Positions 1-5,197 of a stretch of 5,197 bases of DNA are shown here, one piece after another. Origin of the DNA: Flavobacteriaceae bacterium (GTDB lineage: Bacteria > Bacteroidota > Bacteroidia > Flavobacteriales > Flavobacteriaceae). The position numbers and the translations under genes are program-made. The stretch lies in contig JAAZXZ010000109.1 in assembly GCA_014239895.1 (NCBI GenBank), forward strand, positions 1-5,197, written 5' to 3'. Position 1 is the stretch's first letter. Each line of letters begins with the position of its first letter. The notes under the pieces were generated by a model. It had not been told where the DNA came from. It saw only the letters and a program-made list of their open reading frames with translations, and did not search any database.

Positions 1-276
1 AAACTGAGTAGTTACATTTTCCAGTAAACCAGTAGTAATATTTTGGTTCAAACCAACATTCCAAGAATGGCTACTTCCAATATTTATATTAGGCAAAAAA
101 TTTCCAATTGCTCCTTGCTTTTCAATTTCAGATCCAGCATAATTTAATTTGGATTGCTTAATTGAAATATTCATTTCTAATGCTCTATCAACACACTGCT
201 GCAATGTCCATGATTTCTGACCAATTAGAATATTTGGGACAATAATAATTACAAATAAGTACTTTAATAATTTCAT
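1..276 (-). CDS. TolC-family outer membrane efflux channel, N-terminal part (cut by window edge)
   Basis: The frame is open from an ATG at 276 down to base 1, giving 92 residues with no stop, so the C-terminal majority lies outside the window. Residues 1-19 look like a Sec signal peptide: MKLLKY, then a hydrophobic stretch, then LIG before Q20, a cleavage context common in Bacteroidota. The mature start, WTLQQCVDRALEMNISIKQS (residues 23-42), has the L-x-x-C-V-x-x-A-L-x-x-N pattern that opens the first helix of outer membrane efflux proteins (OEP family). It is followed by a G-x-F-L-P-N segment near residues 58-63 and the start of a likely beta-strand region. Family members trimerise into a beta-barrel plus periplasmic tunnel. 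The start lies 12 bases after the adaptor stop, in an A-rich leader without Shine-Dalgarno, so it is the last visible gene of the export operon. Family assignment is firm; substrate is unknown. Confidence 0.88.
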   Translation of the reverse strand, partial: MKLLKYLFVIIIVPNILIGQKSWTLQQCVDRALEMNISIKQSKLNYAGSEIEKQGAIGNFLPNINIGSSHSWNVGLNQNITTGLLENVTTQF

Positions 277-288
277 ATAATATTTTTT

Positions 289-1428
289 TTAATCATAAGA
301 ACCGTCATCAGAAGAAGTGTCAGTCTCCCCTCTTTTGACAGGCTCAGTTTTATTCCAAACTTTAATTTTGTCTGATTTTTTTACTCCACTTAAAAGCTCA
401 GCATTTACTCCATCAGAGATGCCTAATTCAACATCTCTCCTTACAAACTTTTGACTAGATGTTTCTATTTCTACATATGGGTTTTTTGTTTTTGAGTCAT
501 ATTGTAATAATGCTTCACTAATAGCAGTAATATCAGATTTTTTATCAGTAATAATTGACGCATTAGCACTATATCCTGCTCTAACTACATATTCATCATC
601 TAAATAAACTTCTCCTTCAATTTTGAATTGAATTGCTCCTGCAACCTCCGTTCCTTTAGGAGCTATTAACCTTAACTTAGCCTCATACTCCTTATTTTCA
701 ATTGCTCCTAAAGTAACAGCTAATGGCATACCAACTTTTAATTTTCCAACTTCACCCTCATCAACTTGTCCTTCAAAAATCATTTGATTTAAATCTGCTA
801 TTGTTGCTATAATAGTTCCAGCATTAAATGTATTGGCTTGAATTACTTGATCACCCTCTTCAACAGGGATTTCTAAAATAGTTCCTGAAACTGTTGCTCT
901 AATGTTAGTATTAGTTATACTAGATCCTCCTGAAGAACCTAGTTTTATTATTTGCAAATCACTTTTTGTATTGGATAAGTTTTGCATATCCTGATTATAG
1001 CGTAATTCAGAAGAATTATACTCTTGTTCTGATATGATCTCTTTTTTATATAACGCCTTATTTCTTTCAAACTCAATTTTTGAATTCTTCATTACAATTT
1101 GTGCATTTTTAACTCTTCCCTCTGCACTATTAAGTGTCTGCTCATTAGGAACTACTTTAATCCTAGCTATTAAATCTCCAGCAAAAATTTCATCTCCCTC
1201 TTCTACATAAATCTCTTGAATAATTCCAGCAATTTGAGGTACAATATTTACCTCATCCTCTGGTAATACTTTCCCCGTTGCTACAATTTTTTCTTCAATA
1301 GTTGTAGTTATTAATGTTTGTGTATCATATACAATTGAAGACTTACTATTAGACTTAATAAAGAAAGCGCTGGCAAATAAAATGCCTAAGATTAACAATA
1401 TAATTCCGATGTGTTTTAAATATTTCAT
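289..1428 (-). CDS. Periplasmic adaptor (HlyD/MacA-type membrane fusion protein) of the ABC exporter
   Basis: 379 residues, normal length for a MacA/AcrA-like adaptor. A single N-terminal membrane segment (about residues 7-24) follows MKYLKH, so the protein is probably anchored in the inner membrane with its bulk in the periplasm. The first lipoyl half is about 57-91 (VPQIAGIIQEIYVEEGDEI), followed by a short coiled-coil hairpin about 97-162 rich in K/E/N/Q. The second lipoyl half is about 176-210 (ATVSGTILEIPVEEGDQV), then a beta-barrel about 214-297 and a membrane-proximal domain to about 360. The paired G-x-I/I-x-E-I-x-V-E-E-G-D motifs are diagnostic. The protein ends in an acidic, hydrophilic tail (DTSSDDGSYD). 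It should bridge the two permeases to the TolC-like channel encoded next. It begins 17 bases after the preceding permease stop, behind an A/T-only leader without Shine-Dalgarno. Functional class is secure; calling it macA would overstate what is known. Confidence 0.93.
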   Translation of the reverse strand: MKYLKHIGIILLILGILFASAFFIKSNSKSSIVYDTQTLITTTIEEKIVATGKVLPEDEVNIVPQIAGIIQEIYVEEGDEIFAGDLIARIKVVPNEQTLNSAEGRVKNAQIVMKNSKIEFERNKALYKKEIISEQEYNSSELRYNQDMQNLSNTKSDLQIIKLGSSGGSSITNTNIRATVSGTILEIPVEEGDQVIQANTFNAGTIIATIADLNQMIFEGQVDEGEVGKLKVGMPLAVTLGAIENKEYEAKLRLIAPKGTEVAGAIQFKIEGEVYLDDEYVVRAGYSANASIITDKKSDITAISEALLQYDSKTKNPYVEIETSSQKFVRRDVELGISDGVNAELLSGVKKSDKIKVWNKTEPVKRGETDTSSDDGSYD

Positions 1429-1445
1429 ATTATTTATTTAATTAA

Positions 1446-2711
1446 TTATTCTTCTCTTAATGCATCAATAGGTTTAACACTAACTGCCTTTTGTGCAGGA
1501 ATCATTCCCATCAATGTTCCCAAAATTATCATTAGTGATAGTGCTCCCAAAACATATGGAATTGGCACTGTTGGGTTAGTATATGGAAAATCTGTCATAT
1601 CTAACGTTGCAGCATTTATTCCATATAAAACTAATGCTCCTAAAATTATTCCAATTATCCCAGCTAGAACAGTTAAAAAAACTGATTCTAAAATAATTTG
1701 AGATCTAACCTCTGACGGAGTTGCCCCTAATGCTCTTCTAATTCCAATTTCTTTTGTTCTTTCTTTAACTGAAATCAATAGAATATTCCCAATTCCAATT
1801 ACTCCAGCTAGAATAGTTGCAATTCCTACAATCAATGATAAAAAGGTAAGACCATTAGCAAAGTTCATAGTTTTTGTAAAAACTTCTCCTAGATTAAACC
1901 CTCCAATTCCTCGTTCATCATCTGGATGTATTGTGTGTATTTCCTTTAGAGTTGCCTTAATATCTTTCTCTACTTTTAATCCATCAATATTTTCATCTGC
2001 TGCAATCATAAACCACCCAACATTATCTCCAGTGTTAAATATTTTTCTAAAAGTTGCAAAAGGTATATAAATATCTCCATCGTCTCCAAAACCTCCGCCT
2101 TGCACAAACTTATGTACTCCAACTACTCTAAAATTAATTTTATTTATACTTATAAATTGACCTATTGGATTTTCATTCTCTTCAAAAAGTTCTAGCTGAG
2201 TTCTTTCACCAATTACGCATACTTTTCTTTCATTTTTTATGTCAGACTCATTGATAAACCTTCCTCCGTCAAATATTTTTGCAGTTGCTATCTTAATATA
2301 TTCGGGAAACTCACCATAAATAGCATATGTTCCTGTTTTAGTTCCTCTAACAATATTTCCTCCTGCTGAACCAAAAACTCCAGCTACATTCCTAGGTGCA
2401 ATAAATTTAATTCCTTTTACTCTTTTTTTAAGAATTTCTACGTCTCCCAATTTTAACTGTATACGCCTTTCGGATTTATATCCACCATAGGGGATACTTG
2501 TAGATTGAGCCCAAACAAAAATACTATTGGAAGCTATTGATTGAAATGCTCTCTCAAATCCATTATCTAATCCTTTTGAAGAGCCTGATAGGGCAATATA
2601 TATAAAAATTCCCCATAGAACTCCTATCATTGTAATGATAGTTCTAACTTTATTTTTTTGGATAGATCCAAAAATTTCTTGCCATGTATCTCTATCAAAT
2701 ATTCTTTTCAT
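1446..2711 (-). CDS. MacB-type ABC transporter permease, second of two paralogues
   Basis: 421 residues with the MacB/FtsX plan. A cytoplasmic amphipathic start (FDRDTWQEIFGSIQKNKVRT) leads into TM1 about 23-43, a large periplasmic domain about 44-286 (MacB_PCD type), then TM2 about 287-313, TM3 about 339-366 and TM4 about 384-405. The cytoplasmic loop after TM2 carries VKERTKEIGIRRALGATP (315-332), the ATPase-contacting coupling segment typical of the family. The C-terminus PAQKAVSVKPIDALREE also matches the family ending. No ATPase domain is fused, unlike E. coli MacB. The ATG lies one base after the TAG of the upstream permease gene, implying translational coupling. The two permeases share the same layout but differ clearly in sequence, so a heterodimer served by the upstream ATPase is the likely assembly; that pairing is inferred. 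The substrate is unknown. Confidence 0.93.
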   Translation of the reverse strand: MKRIFDRDTWQEIFGSIQKNKVRTIITMIGVLWGIFIYIALSGSSKGLDNGFERAFQSIASNSIFVWAQSTSIPYGGYKSERRIQLKLGDVEILKKRVKGIKFIAPRNVAGVFGSAGGNIVRGTKTGTYAIYGEFPEYIKIATAKIFDGGRFINESDIKNERKVCVIGERTQLELFEENENPIGQFISINKINFRVVGVHKFVQGGGFGDDGDIYIPFATFRKIFNTGDNVGWFMIAADENIDGLKVEKDIKATLKEIHTIHPDDERGIGGFNLGEVFTKTMNFANGLTFLSLIVGIATILAGVIGIGNILLISVKERTKEIGIRRALGATPSEVRSQIILESVFLTVLAGIIGIILGALVLYGINAATLDMTDFPYTNPTVPIPYVLGALSLMIILGTLMGMIPAQKAVSVKPIDALREE

Positions 2712-2712
2712 T

Positions 2713-3945
2713 CTAATTATCTCTTATAGCTTCAATAGGTTTAATTCTAGCTGCTCTTTTAGCTGGAATATAACCTGCGAAAACTCCAAAACCAATTAAT
2801 AAAAAAGTTGCTAAAATTGCAGTATTCAAATCTACGTATGGATCTGTAATATAGTAATCTGCTTCTAATGTGTTTCCAATTAATTTTAATATTCCTATTC
2901 CAACTAATAATCCAACATACCCTGAAATAGTAGTAATAAATATTGCCTCCTGAATAATCATTCCTATTATTGAACTGGGAGTTGCTCCAATTGCTTTTCT
3001 AATTCCAAGTTCCTTGGTTCTTTCTTTAACAACAAAAACCATTATATTGGAAATTCCTATAACACCCGCCAATAAAGTCCCAATACCAACAAATAAAATT
3101 ATTGATGAAAGTGCACTTTTGAATTGATCATTCTCTTTTAAATCTGACGCAGCACTTCTGATAAAAATTCCACGGGGATCCCTAGGATCAATGAATTTCT
3201 TTTGCTTTAAATATTTCTTTATTTTATCTTCAAAAGCAACTGCTCCACCATAACCAATTTCAGGCTTATAGGAAATAATAATTTGTCTTAATTTATCAGT
3301 ATTTTTTTGAATCAACTGTAATGTAGTATAAGGTACATAAACCATTCTTTCTTCATTATCTCCTCCATCGTCTTGAAAAACTCCAATTACTTTCCAGGAT
3401 CTTCCTTCACCAGAAACAAATTTTCCTAATGCATTTTCGTCTCCAAATAAATCTTGTTTTACTAATCTTCCAATAACCACATTTCTCTCTTTATTATCCA
3501 CATCCAAACCATTTATATACCTTCCTTGCATCATTATGGTCATTTCATTTTTTTGATGAGAAGGGGCCACTCCTCTTACGGAGTAATTATTAGATTTTAA
3601 TTTATATCCTATATTTCCACTTGATGAAATTCTTGGAGTAATACCGTCAATATAAAACGCAAATCTTGATGAGATATCCTCTAAATCATCATTATCAAAT
3701 TCAATCTGTCGATTGGCTTTATATCCCATATAAGGTTTAGATGTCCTTCCAGTATTAATCCACATTGTATTTAAAGCATCATCTTTAAAATATTTATCGA
3801 AGGTATTGTCTAAACCGTTTCCAAATCCAAAAAGAACTACAAAGATTAAAATACCTAAAGCCACAGTAAATCCTGAAAGAAAAGTTCTAAGCTTATTCTT
3901 TTTAATTGTATCAAAAATTTCTAACCAACGATCCCTACTAAACAT
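2713..3945 (-). CDS. MacB-type ABC transporter permease, first of two paralogues
   Basis: 410 residues, a paralogue of the next gene with the same architecture. The start is MFSRDRWLEIFDTIKKNKLR, TM1 about 21-43, periplasmic domain about 44-278, TM2 about 279-303, TM3 about 326-356, TM4 about 374-393. The coupling loop is VKERTKELGIRKAIGATP (306-323) and the family C-terminus is PAKRAARIKPIEAIRDN. Shared landmarks with the partner permease include RDxWxEIF, KNKxRT, GLDNxF and the coupling loop, which supports this start and a gene-duplication origin. The periplasmic domains are much less alike, for example residues 190-200 here are acidic (QDDGGDNEER) where the partner has a Gly-rich stretch (FVQGGGFGDDG). 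The ATG shares one base with the TAA of the ATPase gene (TAATG), so translation is probably coupled to it. It likely forms one half of a heterodimeric inner membrane mechanotransmission unit. Confidence 0.93.
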   Translation of the reverse strand: MFSRDRWLEIFDTIKKNKLRTFLSGFTVALGILIFVVLFGFGNGLDNTFDKYFKDDALNTMWINTGRTSKPYMGYKANRQIEFDNDDLEDISSRFAFYIDGITPRISSSGNIGYKLKSNNYSVRGVAPSHQKNEMTIMMQGRYINGLDVDNKERNVVIGRLVKQDLFGDENALGKFVSGEGRSWKVIGVFQDDGGDNEERMVYVPYTTLQLIQKNTDKLRQIIISYKPEIGYGGAVAFEDKIKKYLKQKKFIDPRDPRGIFIRSAASDLKENDQFKSALSSIILFVGIGTLLAGVIGISNIMVFVVKERTKELGIRKAIGATPSSIIGMIIQEAIFITTISGYVGLLVGIGILKLIGNTLEADYYITDPYVDLNTAILATFLLIGFGVFAGYIPAKRAARIKPIEAIRDN

Positions 3946-4637
3946 TATATAGCTTTTACCATTTTATTCTTTTTGTCTTCCATAATGATTCCATCCTTCA
4001 GCCTAACAATCCTTGAACACATTTTTGCAATATCCTCCTCATGAGTCACAATTAAAATTGTTTTTCCACTTTTATTAATCTCCTGAATCAACGCCATTAC
4101 TTCTTTTGATGTCTTTGAATCCAATGCTCCTGTAAGCTCATCTGCCAATAATACTTTTGGTTGGGTAACCATTGCTCTTGCAATAGCAACTCTTTGTTTT
4201 TGCCCTCCTGAAAGTTCACTTGGCAGGTGAGTTGCCCATTCTTTTAGACCAACTTGATTCAAATATTCTAAAGCTGTAGTTTCTCTTTCTTTTCTGTTTA
4301 CACCCTGATAATATAAAGGAAGGGTTACATTTTCTAAAGCAGTTTTATAATTTATCAAATTGAAAGATTGAAATACGAAGCCAAGAAATTTATTTCTATA
4401 ATTTGCTGCTTTAGTTTCATCTAAATCTTTAATTGGAACCCCATCTAAATCATAAGTTCCTTTATCTAAAAGATCCAACATTCCTAAAATATTCAATAAC
4501 GTTGATTTTCCCGATCCTGATGAACCCATAATAGCAACTAACTCTCCCTCCTTTACGGTAAAGTTTATTCCCTTTAAAACATGTAAAGAATTAGACCCCA
4601 TCTTATAGGATTTATGTAAATCTTTTATCTGAATCAT
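3945..4637 (-). CDS. ABC transporter ATP-binding protein, MacB/LolD type
   Basis: 230 residues, the standard size for a stand-alone LolD/MacB-class ATPase. Visible motifs are the A-loop Tyr11 (LHKSYKMG), Walker A GSSGSGKST (38-46), Q-loop Gln90 (FVFQSFNLI), signature LSGGQKQR (142-149), Walker B VLLADE (162-167, catalytic Glu167), D-loop ALDS (171-174) and switch His199 (IVTHE). All ATP-hydrolysis residues are present, so the enzyme should be active. It powers the two permeases encoded immediately downstream; its TAA overlaps the next ATG by one base. One oddity is residue 168, which is Leu (ADELTGALDS) where this family almost always has Pro (ADEPTG); CTT in place of CCx is a single-base change. 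The short basic C-terminal tail (DKKNKMVKAI) is unremarkable. The ATG at 4637 is preceded by a 63-base spacer holding the promoter candidates. Confidence 0.95.
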   Translation of the reverse strand: MIQIKDLHKSYKMGSNSLHVLKGINFTVKEGELVAIMGSSGSGKSTLLNILGMLDLLDKGTYDLDGVPIKDLDETKAANYRNKFLGFVFQSFNLINYKTALENVTLPLYYQGVNRKERETTALEYLNQVGLKEWATHLPSELSGGQKQRVAIARAMVTQPKVLLADELTGALDSKTSKEVMALIQEINKSGKTILIVTHEEDIAKMCSRIVRLKDGIIMEDKKNKMVKAI

Positions 4638-4660
4638 GATTTTCTGATTATTATGTTGTG

Positions 4661-4671
4661 TGTACCGTACA
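4661..4671. promoter_or_regulatory. Perfect 11-base palindrome, possible operator
   Basis: TGTAC-C-GTACA on the + strand is a perfect inverted repeat of 5-base arms around one central base. It lies between the sigma-54-like -12 element and the ATPase ATG and covers the predicted transcription start. The arms do not extend well: the flanks pair only partly (G/T, then T/A). It is G/C-richer than the surrounding A/T spacer. A dimeric DNA-binding protein could use such a site, and the winged-helix regulator encoded just upstream is an obvious candidate, but nothing in the sequence proves the link. It is too short for a terminator hairpin and no T-run follows. Confidence 0.35.
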
Positions 4672-4672
4672 T

Positions 4673-4688
4673 ATCAATAATGGTGCCC
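4673..4688 (-). promoter_or_regulatory. Candidate sigma-54 (-24/-12) promoter for the exporter operon
   Basis: On the minus strand the spacer reads GGGCACCATTATTGAT, against the sigma-54 consensus TGGCACG-N4-TTGCW. The -24 GG and CAC are intact, and the spacing from the second G (4686) to the -12 position (4674) is the required 12 bases. TTG of the -12 element is present, but the -12 C is A. This geometry predicts a start near 4662, leaving a leader of about 25 bases before the ATPase ATG. It is the only good match I found ahead of a gene start. Sigma-54 promoters need an NtrC-type activator, and none is in the window. A competing reading is a Bacteroidota housekeeping -7 element, TAAATTTG at 4688-4695, but no TTG is seen at -33. 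Functional status is inferred from sequence only. Confidence 0.4.
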
Positions 4689-4700
4689 AAATTTAACTAT

Positions 4701-4988
4701 TTATTTTTTCTTATTATATAATTCTAATTGTTTGAAAAAATATTCAAAATCTTTTCTACCCTTCTTCGTTATTGAATAATCTGTTCTAGGATAACTTTTT
4801 TGAAAATATTTTTTGATTTTAATAAGTTTTGCTTCATTCAATTTTTTAAGCTGAATACTGAGATTCCCCTTTGAAGCATCTGTAATTTCAATAAGAGCAT
4901 TAAAATTACCATACTCAACGGTTATCAAAAAAGAAATAATTTTGAGTCTAATTGGATTAAAAAGTAATTTTTCAATTTCCTTATTCAT
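4701..4988 (-). CDS. Small winged-helix transcriptional regulator (HTH_34-like, MarR/ArsR fold)
   Basis: 95 residues from MNKEIEKLLFNPIRLKIISF. The order is a first helix with N-P-I-R-L-K-I-I-S-F-L (about 11-21), a F-N-A-L-I-E-I-T segment, and a recognition helix region S-K-G-N-L-S-I-Q-L-K-K-L-N-E-A (about 40-54). A wing follows with the pattern Y-F-Q-K-S-Y-P-R-T-D-Y-S-I-T-K-K-G-R (about 61-78), then a C-terminal helix. GNLSxxLKKLxxA and PRTxYxxTxKGR are hallmarks of the short winged-helix family Pfam calls HTH_34. No ligand or metal-binding domain is present. The frame extends 19 residues further to 5045, but I chose the ATG at 4988: it overlaps the upstream stop by only 8 bases (ATGAATAA) and homologues begin just before the N-P-x-R-L motif. 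It may control the exporter, its own operon, or both. Confidence 0.88.
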   Translation of the reverse strand: MNKEIEKLLFNPIRLKIISFLITVEYGNFNALIEITDASKGNLSIQLKKLNEAKLIKIKKYFQKSYPRTDYSITKKGRKDFEYFFKQLELYNKKK

Positions 4989-5197
4989 TTTCCTTGTAAA
5001 AATAGAGAGCGAATCCTGGAAGCAACATTCCAAAAGTAATTCCAACTACATTAACCAAAAGAAAATTTAAATCAGGAACAAAGTAAGTATAGATAACAAA
5101 GAGTATTAATAAAATTCCTCCTAAAGTAATCTTATTGAATTTTATAATTAAACCAGACATCGTCAAAGTCACTCCAAGTAAAAATAAAATATCCTGT
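4981..5197 (-). CDS. Small integral membrane protein of unknown function, C-terminal part (start outside window)
   Basis: The frame is open from the window edge (5197) to the TAA at 4981-4983, giving 71 visible residues. A GTG (5172) and an in-frame ATG (5160) exist, but the residues before them (QDILFLLGVTLTMSGLIIKF) continue a plausible membrane helix, so the true start is probably beyond the window. Three hydrophobic segments are visible: DILFLLGVTLTMSGLIIKF, TLGGILLILFVIYTYFV, and VNVVGITFGMLLPGFALYFY, ending in the charged tail KENE. The segment resembles the C-terminal half of small four-helix Bacteroidota membrane proteins (DUF7670-like in appearance), but I cannot confirm a family. 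It overlaps the regulator gene by 8 bases, so the two are probably translationally coupled and may act as a membrane component plus regulator. That role is inference. Confidence 0.7.
   Translation of the reverse strand, partial: QDILFLLGVTLTMSGLIIKFNKITLGGILLILFVIYTYFVPDLNFLLVNVVGITFGMLLPGFALYFYKENE

Noticed and set aside
277..288. T-run between the adaptor and TolC genes as a terminator
   Set aside because: No hairpin precedes it, it reads as an A-run in the transcribed direction, and it is the short A-rich leader of the TolC gene.
1563..1577. GGCAC with a nearby TTG on the + strand resembling a sigma-54 site
   Set aside because: It lies inside the permease gene on the opposite strand, the -12 half does not match at the right spacing, and no + strand gene follows.
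1446..3945. Two permease frames as a single broken fused MacB gene
   Set aside because: Both proteins are full length with complete four-helix architecture and their own family-type starts and ends; nothing indicates a frameshift or pseudogene.
4741..4778. Inverted repeat TATTCAA ... TTGAATA as an upstream activator site for the sigma-54-like promoter
   Set aside because: Seven A/T-rich bases separated by 24 bases, inside the regulator coding sequence; easily chance at this base composition.
4989..5045. Upstream in-frame ATG adding 19 residues (MELLLECCFQ...) to the winged-helix regulator
   Set aside because: It would overlap the membrane gene by 65 bases and add a segment unlike the family N-terminus. 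The ATG at 4988 gives the usual family start just before the N-P-I-R-L motif and a compact 8-base overlap.
5158..5172. GTG at 5172 or ATG at 5160 as the start of the small membrane protein
   Set aside because: The frame stays open to the window edge and the residues before these codons are part of a continuous hydrophobic helix, so the gene is more likely truncated by the window.

Overview
The window looks like a fragment of a low-GC Bacteroidota chromosome, most likely class Flavobacteriia. The evidence is strongly A/T-biased coding and spacer sequence, A-rich leaders without Shine-Dalgarno motifs before most start codons, and protein sequences that read like flavobacterial homologues (for example the TolC-type N-terminus with a signal peptide ending ..LIG-Q). 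Every gene lies on the minus strand, so transcription runs from high to low coordinates. The window is densely coding; the only spacer of note is 63 bases (4638-4700).

In transcription order: (1) 4981-5197, the C-terminal end of a small multi-helix membrane protein whose start is outside the window; (2) 4701-4988, a 95-residue winged-helix regulator whose ATG overlaps the stop of the membrane gene by 8 bases; (3) the 63-base spacer, which holds a sigma-54-like -24/-12 promoter candidate and a perfect 11-base palindrome TGTAC-G-GTACA next to its predicted start site; (4) 3945-4637, a MacB/LolD-type ABC ATPase; (5) 2713-3945 and (6) 1446-2711, two different MacB-type (FtsX-fold) permeases; (7) 289-1428, a HlyD/RND-type periplasmic adaptor; (8) 1-276, the N-terminus of a TolC-family outer membrane channel, cut by the window edge.

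Genes 4-8 form a tight operon with 1-base overlap or 1-, 17- and 12-base gaps. Together they encode a complete tripartite efflux or export machine: a separate cytosolic ATPase drives what is probably a heterodimer of two paralogous permeases, and the adaptor links this to an outer membrane TolC channel. It is a split, asymmetric version of MacAB-TolC. The substrate cannot be read from the sequence; small amphiphiles, antibiotics, peptides or lipoprotein-like molecules are all possible.

I see no mobile element, CRISPR array, RNA gene or terminator. The points most worth a second look are the sigma-54-like promoter with its overlapping palindrome, the Pro-to-Leu change in the otherwise near-invariant ADEPTGALD segment of the ATPase, and the overlapping membrane-protein/regulator pair directly upstream. 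This is a recognisable transporter operon, and I do not claim it is a new kind of system.
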